9,765 nucleotides of DNA from Planctomycetaceae bacterium (lineage in GTDB: Bacteria; Planctomycetota; Planctomycetia; Pirellulales; Pirellulaceae), in assembly GCA_003455945.1 (NCBI GenBank), contig DMPQ01000479.1, forward strand, positions 1 to 9,765, read 5' to 3'. Shown here piece after piece: positions 5,154 to 9,765 of the stretch. A program made the position numbers and the translations under genes. Each line of letters begins with the position of its first letter. Position 1 is the first letter of the stretch. Below the pieces are notes generated by a model, which was given only the letters and a program-made list of their open reading frames with translations, had not been told where the DNA came from and ran no database searches.

Positions 5154-7040
5154 CTACCGAACGATCCCGGTCGCCCGAGCGCGTCCCAGTGCCGAGACCG
5201 CGTAGATCAGGGGATAGAGTCGCTCATGATACCACAGCTTCGCGAAGTAGAAACCGATCGGACTCGGGGTCCGAAACCGCCCTGCTTCCACCCGTGCGAC
5301 CAGCCACTCCAGCCCTCCGAGGGCGGCCCGGCGAGCCTCGGTCGACTCCTGCAATCCTTCGCCCGAGAAGCGATCGGCCCAGGAAGCGAGTAACTCGGTC
5401 GCCAACGCCGTCTCTTCGATCGAGCCGTCAGAGTCTCCTTGTCGCTGGCGCACCGAAGCCCCGCCTCCCCAACTTCCGTCCGCACGCTGCCGCCCCAGGA
5501 GCCAGCGGAGGGCGCGGCCGGCCGCCGGATCTCGGCCTCGGTCCAGATCCCGAAAAGCAGCCAGCACCTTAACCGTGCCGTAGATCGGATTCTCGTCGTC
5601 CGCCTCGTCCTGATTGCCGAACCAGAGCGGCAACCAGCTCCCATCGGCTCGCTGTTGCCGCGTCAGATACCGCCAGCCCCGTTCGATCGGCCCCGCGATC
5701 CGCCCGGCTCCGAGCACGTCGCGCCAGGCGTGCAGGGCGCGCATGGCATGAGCGGTCAGGTCGCTGCCGCTCCGGTCGAACGGCAACTTTCCCCACCCGC
5801 GACAGAAGGTCGGCCATCCGCCGTCGCGGTTCTGGAGGCCGAGCAACCAGTCGGCTCCCGCCGAAGCCGCCTGCTCGGCCTGTTTGCGTCGGGATTCGTC
5901 GAGTCGCCCGAGCCGTCGCCACGCGTCGAGCGCCAACAGCGCCGCCGGAGTGTCGTCGGCATCCGGAACCGCTCCGCTGAGATCGGTCCAGCCCCATCCC
6001 CCCGGATCGGCACCGGTGAACGGATGCCGCGTCCGATGCTGACAGGCGAGAACCCAGTCGATCAGTCGTCCCTCGGCCCAGGTCGCCTCGTCGCCGCGAT
6101 CGCCGATCGCCAGCGCGCCGATCGCCAGATCGGTCGTCCACGTCGCCAGGTTGGTGTCGATCGGCCAGCTGCCGTCGTCGCGAACCGACTCCTTCAGGAA
6201 TCGGACGCCGGCGACGGTCACCGGATCATCGACTCCTCCGGCGGTCGCCAGCCCCATGATGACGAAGCTCGTCAGCGGTACCGCTTCGAGAACCCCGCCG
6301 CTCGCCGGCTGCATCCGAGCCAGAACGCGGCGGCTTCGTCCGATCGAAGCGGCTCGGAGCCAGCGAAGCGGCAGGAACCAGGTCGGATCCTGCGAGTGTT
6401 TCGCCTGGCCGATCGCGACGAGCGCCGGGATCGCGTAGCTGACGACCGGCAGGCTCATGAAGCGATACCAGCTCTGCGGCACGCAAGCCGCCTCGAACGG
6501 CAACGCCGACACCTCGCGCCACGGCACGGAACCGGCAATCGCCGCATTGGCCAGGATCGGGACGGCGAACGTCTTGTCCCGACCGTAGCGTCGCCGCAGC
6601 CCCGGGATCCCTCCGCAACGCTCGACGTAGGCTCGTGCCGCCGCGATCGATTCCCCTCGGTCCGCTTCGGCCCCTGCGGCCTTCCAAGCGGCGAGTACCA
6701 GCAGCGTCGTCGAGATGTTCGACAGACTCAGATCGGTATCGCCGAAGCCTCCGTCGTCGTTCTGGTGCGCATCGAGCCAAGCGAGGCCACCGTCGATCAG
6801 TCGCTGCCGTTCGGCGGGAGAACAGACGCGATCACCCCCCGGAGCGGCTCCGAGCACGGCGAGCGCACTGATCGCCGTCGCGGTCGAAAGGGCCGAGGTC
6901 GAGAGTTCGCCGACCCAGTGTCCGTCGGATGTCCGCTCGTCGAGCAGCGCGGCTCGGGCGAGGTCATAGGCTCGTTCGAGCCGCTCGGTCGAGAGTGTCG
7001 GCGCTCGATCGGACGACGAATCGCGGACGTCGGAAGACAT
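5154..7040 (-). CDS. Squalene-hopene-cyclase-like Class II triterpene cyclase
   Basis: The 628-residue protein has the length of a squalene-hopene cyclase, which protonates and folds a linear triterpene at the membrane. The catalytic DXDD motif is intact as DADDT at 360-364. QW-type repeats are visible at 93-99 (QNDDGGF), 403-409 (QNRDGGW), 463-469 (QRADGSW within a longer run) and 518-525 (QRADGSWGG). The YGT segment (487-489) and the C-terminal FYFAKLWYHERLYP (597-610) correspond to known cyclase elements. It differs from HpnF-type enzymes: the N-terminus reads DGHWVGELSTSALSTATA (39-56), and an extra acidic loop (about 475-483, after PLWFGNQ) precedes YGT. The ATG at 7040 has only a weak Shine-Dalgarno; the frame is open to a GTG at 7193, but that would cross the divergent promoter. 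Class is secure; whether squalene is the substrate is not. Confidence 0.92.
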   Translation of the reverse strand: MSSDVRDSSSDRAPTLSTERLERAYDLARAALLDERTSDGHWVGELSTSALSTATAISALAVLGAAPGGDRVCSPAERQRLIDGGLAWLDAHQNDDGGFGDTDLSLSNISTTLLVLAAWKAAGAEADRGESIAAARAYVERCGGIPGLRRRYGRDKTFAVPILANAAIAGSVPWREVSALPFEAACVPQSWYRFMSLPVVSYAIPALVAIGQAKHSQDPTWFLPLRWLRAASIGRSRRVLARMQPASGGVLEAVPLTSFVIMGLATAGGVDDPVTVAGVRFLKESVRDDGSWPIDTNLATWTTDLAIGALAIGDRGDEATWAEGRLIDWVLACQHRTRHPFTGADPGGWGWTDLSGAVPDADDTPAALLALDAWRRLGRLDESRRKQAEQAASAGADWLLGLQNRDGGWPTFCRGWGKLPFDRSGSDLTAHAMRALHAWRDVLGAGRIAGPIERGWRYLTRQQRADGSWLPLWFGNQDEADDENPIYGTVKVLAAFRDLDRGRDPAAGRALRWLLGRQRADGSWGGGASVRQRQGDSDGSIEETALATELLASWADRFSGEGLQESTEARRAALGGLEWLVARVEAGRFRTPSPIGFYFAKLWYHERLYPLIYAVSALGRARATGIVR

Positions 7041-7125
7041 GGCCCAGCTATCCGAAAGCGGAAACTCGCTCGCCGGGGTCGGTGCTCGATCGGCGCGAGC
7101 CGGAGCGGTCGGAGCGGCGGAAACG

Positions 7126-7133
7126 ACTATAAT
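7126..7133. promoter_or_regulatory. Divergent -10 elements between the cyclase and radical SAM genes
   Basis: A perfect TATAAT faces the radical SAM gene (7128-7133, plus strand), and TATAGT faces the cyclase gene on the other strand (complement of 7126-7131). The two overlap inside the near-palindrome ACGA-CTATAA-TCGT (7123-7136), the only AT-rich spot in the 204-base gap. Neither side has a recognisable -35 box, so an activator or a non-housekeeping factor may be needed. Leaders would be about 105 bases (radical SAM) and 80 bases (cyclase). Such a shared element would coordinate the two genes. Confidence 0.45.
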
Positions 7134-7139
7134 CGTTCG

Positions 7140-7193
7140 GTGCGTTCGGCGGGGCTCCGTCCGAATCGCCCCCCGCTCCGTTCGGTCCCGCAC
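7140..7193 (+). promoter_or_regulatory. Two-tier inverted repeat in the radical SAM gene leader
   Basis: GTGCG (7140-7144) can pair with CGCAC (7189-7193), and inside it GCGGGG (7149-7154) pairs with CCCCGC (7171-7176). It begins about where transcription from the TATAAT element would start and ends about 50 bases before the ATG. It may be a structured leader or an operator, or only a consequence of high G+C. I recognise no riboswitch class. Confidence 0.25.
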
Positions 7194-7244
7194 GTTTCGG
7201 TCGACGCGCCGCGGAGAGTTCTCGAGCAGTCAGGAAGCGACGCG

Positions 7245-8555
7245 ATGTACCTGAAGATGGCCCGCCGGATGCTCTTCGAGACCGACAAGCGTCTGGTCCG
7301 CAAGCTCGTCTGGAACATGGGCGTGAAGGGCTTCTTCGCCATCCGCGCCCACAAGAAGCGACTGAAGCAGGGGAAGTTCTTCCCTCCCTATCTGTACATC
7401 TCGATCATCAACAGCTGCAACCTGCGCTGCCAGGGGTGCTGGGTCGACGTCGCTCACAAGCAACAGAAGATCGAGATCGACGCGCTCGATCGGATGATCA
7501 CCGAAGCGAAGCGGATGGGGAACTCGTTCTTCGGCCTGCTCGGCGGCGAGCCGTTCATGCACAAGGAACTGCTCGACCTGCTCGACCGGCATCGGGACGC
7601 CTATTTCCAGGTCTTCACCAACGGCCACTTCATCACGCCCGAGGTCGCGGCTCGCCTTCGCAAGGCGGGCAACGTCACGCCGCTGATCAGCGTCGAAGGG
7701 ACGAGCCTGATCAGCGACCAGCGTCGCGGCCGCTCCGGCGTGCTCGACAAGACCTTCGAGGGACTTCGGAACTGCCTTGACGCCAAGCTGCTGACCGGCG
7801 TCTGTACGAGTCTCTGTCGGAGCAACTACGACGATCTGCTCCGCGAGGAGTGGGTCGATCGGCTGATCGAGATGGGAGTCCTCTACACCTGGTTCCACAT
7901 CTACCGGCCGATGGGGCCCGACCCGAATCCGGATCTGGCTCTCTCGCAGGAACAGCAGCGAGCCGCCCGGCAGTTCGTCGTCGACATGCGAGTGCGCAAG
8001 CCGATCGTGATCATCGACGCCTACTACGATGCGGACGGTCACGCCCTCTGCCCCGCTGCCACCGGCTTCACTCACCACATCAACCCGTGGGGAGACATCG
8101 AGCCGTGTCCGATCGTGCAGTTCGCCAAGGAATCGATCCATGACGAACGGCCGCTGAGCGAAGTGTTCGATCGGTCGGAGTACCTGGCCGATTTTCGCCG
8201 GACCGCCGCCGCTCACACCCGCGGCTGCATTGCGCTCGAACGCCCCGATCTGATCCGAGGGCTGGTCGAGCGACATGGCGCCAAGGACTCGACCGCTCGC
8301 GGTACGGCCTTGGCCGAACTGGATGCGGCCGAGCGCCATCCGTCGCAGTACCGCCCCGAGTCGAAACCGATTCCCGAGAAGAGCCTCGCCTATCGCCTGG
8401 CGAAGAAGTTCGCCTTTCACGACTACGGCGTCTACGGCAAGCACTTCCGCGACGAGAACTGGCAGGACCCTCTCCACGCCCCTCGTCGCGCCGCCGCGGA
8501 ACCGCAGGTGCATGCCATCGCGCCGCCGAACGCTCGCGATCAGGTGGCGCCGTAG
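7245..8555 (+). CDS. Radical SAM protein with SPASM-like C-terminal cysteines
   Basis: The 436-residue enzyme has the radical SAM cluster motif CNLRCQGC (Cys58, Cys62, Cys65), which binds the 4Fe-4S cluster that cleaves S-adenosylmethionine. The SAM-binding GGEP lies at 100-103 and the barrel runs to about 260. Cys269, the stretch GDIEPCPI (Cys288) and RGC (Cys328) resemble a reduced SPASM/twitch domain that could hold an auxiliary Fe-S cluster. Residues 345-436 form an extra basic tail with KKFAFHDYGVYGKHF at 388-402. The ATG is preceded by AGGAAG at seven bases. The gene is divergent from the triterpene cyclase gene, sharing a 204-base promoter region. It is not HpnH, whose motif I recall as CNLxCxGCG, nor a B12-binding HpnJ/HpnP-type enzyme, because no cobalamin domain precedes the barrel. 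A role in modifying the cyclised terpenoid is inferred from position only. Confidence 0.9.
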   Translation: MYLKMARRMLFETDKRLVRKLVWNMGVKGFFAIRAHKKRLKQGKFFPPYLYISIINSCNLRCQGCWVDVAHKQQKIEIDALDRMITEAKRMGNSFFGLLGGEPFMHKELLDLLDRHRDAYFQVFTNGHFITPEVAARLRKAGNVTPLISVEGTSLISDQRRGRSGVLDKTFEGLRNCLDAKLLTGVCTSLCRSNYDDLLREEWVDRLIEMGVLYTWFHIYRPMGPDPNPDLALSQEQQRAARQFVVDMRVRKPIVIIDAYYDADGHALCPAATGFTHHINPWGDIEPCPIVQFAKESIHDERPLSEVFDRSEYLADFRRTAAAHTRGCIALERPDLIRGLVERHGAKDSTARGTALAELDAAERHPSQYRPESKPIPEKSLAYRLAKKFAFHDYGVYGKHFRDENWQDPLHAPRRAAAEPQVHAIAPPNARDQVAP

Positions 8556-8660
8556 AACCGGGGACGGGAATCGGGGTCGAGTCTCGAGCGACGGTCTCGA
8601 GCGATCGTCGTGATCCGGACCATCGACCAGAGGCGTTCGACTCGCGACGAATCGTTTTCC
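8556..8660. other. Convergent intergenic region with an 11-base tandem repeat
   Basis: This 105-base gap separates two converging genes. It contains GTCTCGAGCGA twice, at 8581-8591 and 8594-8604 (spacing 13), each including the palindrome CTCGAG. I find no hairpin followed by a T-run for either strand, so termination here is probably Rho-dependent or located inside the genes. Confidence 0.4.
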
Positions 8661-9641
8661 CTACTCGATGATTCGACGCTGCCGCTCGTCGAGCGTCAGA
8701 TCCACGGTCCCTTCGATCTGTCGCTCCCCCAGCCGCAACGTCAACGGGCCGGTCAGCACCAGATGCCGCTCGCTCGACTCGATCCGTCCCGACGCTTGGG
8801 ACAATCGGAGTTCCCCTCGCGATTCGACGACGCGCAGTGTTCCGTAGTCGATCGTGGGCTGCGTTGCCGCATCGCGAGCGGGAGCGTCGGCATCGACGTT
8901 CGATTCGGGATCGGGAACCACAAGCCGAGCCGCAACGCAACGCCAGTCGACCTGATGCTGGCGCTCTCCGGCCGCATCGATCTCGCCGACGTACCGGAAC
9001 TCCTCGTCGATCCGCAGCGTCACGCCCCCTTCGAGCAACTGCTCTCGCGAGCGTCGCCAGCGATCGCCCGGACGGACCGGACGATCGGCGAAGGGCTGAA
9101 GCTCCTCCTGAGCCTGTCGTCGCAGGTACTCGGGCTCGAACTGCGGCGCGAGACCGCGGGCGGTGTCGGGATCGAGCCCGTCGAGAACCCGCTCGCGACC
9201 GCGAAACTCGCGCACCGAAAGCGATTCGTCGACCGTCAGGCTCCAGGTTGCCTCGGCCAGTGCCGCGAAGAGCCGCAGGGTCGACGCCGCGTCCTCCTGG
9301 CGCGCCGAGCGAAGATCATCGGGATCGGCCGAGTCGAACGCGAGCCGTTCGTCACCGGAGCGAGTCGAGATCGTCAGACGCCGAGGGCGATAGGCGATCT
9401 CGCGATCGCCCCGTTCGTTCGGCGCGCCGGTCGTCACTTCGAGCGTCATCGCCTGGTCGATGGACGAGTCGACCGTCTGACCGAGCAACGAAACGCGCTG
9501 CCGGACCGCTCCGGTCGTCTCGTACGTCACGCTCCCCGGCTCGCAGCGCTGTCGGAGCACGACTTGAGCCGCTGCGGTGCCGGAGCAGGCGATGACCGCC
9601 AGGACCGCCGTCGAACAAGCGATCATCGATGCGGCGCGCAT
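8661..9641 (-). CDS. Exported protein of unknown function, beta-rich
   Basis: The 326-residue protein starts with an export signal: MRAAS, then a hydrophobic stretch (about 6-24), then AAA-Q, a signal peptidase I site after residue 25. A looser lipobox (VIAC, Cys19) makes a lipoprotein possible. The mature part alternates short beta-strand-like segments with charged turns. RPVRPGDRWRRS at about 186-197 followed by a GGVTLRIDEEF strand recalls the repeated sheet proteins of planctomycetes annotated as DUF6263, but I cannot confirm that. No catalytic motif is visible and the mature region has no cysteine pair beyond Cys33 and Cys234. The ATG has GGGGAG five bases upstream. It follows the edge gene by 56 bases on the same strand, suggesting an operon, and converges with the radical SAM gene. 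A role in lipid handling is possible but unsupported. Confidence 0.8.
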   Translation of the reverse strand: MRAASMIACSTAVLAVIACSGTAAAQVVLRQRCEPGSVTYETTGAVRQRVSLLGQTVDSSIDQAMTLEVTTGAPNERGDREIAYRPRRLTISTRSGDERLAFDSADPDDLRSARQEDAASTLRLFAALAEATWSLTVDESLSVREFRGRERVLDGLDPDTARGLAPQFEPEYLRRQAQEELQPFADRPVRPGDRWRRSREQLLEGGVTLRIDEEFRYVGEIDAAGERQHQVDWRCVAARLVVPDPESNVDADAPARDAATQPTIDYGTLRVVESRGELRLSQASGRIESSERHLVLTGPLTLRLGERQIEGTVDLTLDERQRRIIE

Positions 9642-9697
9642 GACCGCTCCCCTTTTCCGATCGGCAGGAAGGATCGAGTCGCGACCGCCGAAGCGGA

Positions 9698-9765
9698 TCA
9701 GAGTCCGGCGCTGTCGAGCTCGTCAAGCAGATCGTCGAGTTCGTCTCGCTCGACGGCCGGAGCAG
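9698..9765 (-). CDS. C-terminal fragment of an upstream gene (cut by the window edge)
   Basis: Only the last 22 codons are present. They read as an acidic tail containing ERDELDDLLDELDSAGL before a TGA stop, with third positions mostly G or C. The helix is strongly amphipathic and could be a coiled-coil or docking tail. The other two minus-strand frames look less protein-like. The stop lies 56 bases before the start of the exported protein gene, so the two are probably co-transcribed. The product cannot be identified. Confidence 0.5.
   Translation of the reverse strand, partial: APAVERDELDDLLDELDSAGL

Noticed and set aside
7041..7193. Longer start (GTG at 7193) for the cyclase
   Set aside because: It would place 51 low-information residues across the divergent promoter region; the ATG at 7040 gives the normal cyclase length.
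5439..7244. Plus-strand open frame running into the radical SAM gene, which would make a protein of over 1,000 residues
   Set aside because: It is the antisense shadow of the triterpene cyclase gene; its translation is Arg/Pro-rich and shows no domain. The radical SAM family starts at the ATG at 7245, which has a good ribosome binding site.
7230..8513. Minus-strand open frame of 427 codons opposite the radical SAM gene
   Set aside because: The plus-strand frame encodes a complete radical SAM protein; the antisense translation has no motif.
7245..8555. Identification of the radical SAM protein as HpnH
   Set aside because: The cluster motif is CNLRCQGCW rather than the HpnH type, and the C-terminal half carries SPASM-like cysteines. 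Position beside a cyclase is not enough.
1..9765. CRISPR arrays, insertion sequences or attachment sites
   Set aside because: I saw no regularly spaced repeats, terminal inverted repeats or transposase or integrase motifs.

Overview
The window is GC-rich (about two thirds G+C by eye) and gene-dense, and it holds no mobile element, CRISPR array, rRNA or tRNA that I can see. The gene families and wording of the proteins suggest a bacterium of the Planctomycetota. These include a divergent squalene-hopene-cyclase-like protein paired with a radical SAM protein, a DUF116-polyprenyl synthase fusion, a PF01947 chorismate lyase, and an isolated rpsR. This assignment is an inference from protein character, not a database match.

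Layout. Positions 1-260 hold no convincing gene but contain several GC-rich inverted repeats. On the minus strand a hotdog thioesterase (1648-1214) overlaps a small alpha-alpha-barrel prenyltransferase/cyclase-repeat protein (1217-261) by 4 bases. Upstream of them lies ribosomal protein S18 (2039-1782), which has its own strong promoter (2149-2121), a UUCG-capped leader hairpin and an intrinsic terminator (1759-1720). Next come a chorismate-lyase-family protein (2857-2288), a 302-base gap, a DUF116-polyprenyl diphosphate synthase fusion (4992-3160), and a squalene-hopene-cyclase-like triterpene cyclase (7040-5154). A short divergent promoter region (7041-7244) separates the cyclase from the only plus-strand gene, a radical SAM protein (7245-8555). 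That gene converges on a minus-strand secreted or lipid-anchored protein (9641-8661). The last codons of another minus-strand gene lie at the right edge.

How the genes may work together. The centre reads as an isoprenoid module: a chain-elongating prenyl diphosphate synthase fused to a cysteine-rich DUF116 domain, a Class II triterpene cyclase with an intact DXDD acid motif, and a divergently transcribed radical SAM enzyme that could modify the product. The adjacent chorismate lyase would supply 4-hydroxybenzoate, the usual acceptor for polyprenylation. The hotdog thioesterase and the small terpenoid-cyclase-fold protein may belong to the same theme. No squalene synthase (HpnCDE) and no UbiA prenyltransferase lies in the window, so substrate and product remain open. 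The radical SAM protein is not HpnH, HpnJ or HpnP by its visible motifs, so this may be an undescribed triterpenoid or prenyl-aromatic pathway.

The window is also strikingly rich in the palindrome CGATCG (about 45 copies by hand count), roughly ten times or more what composition alone predicts.
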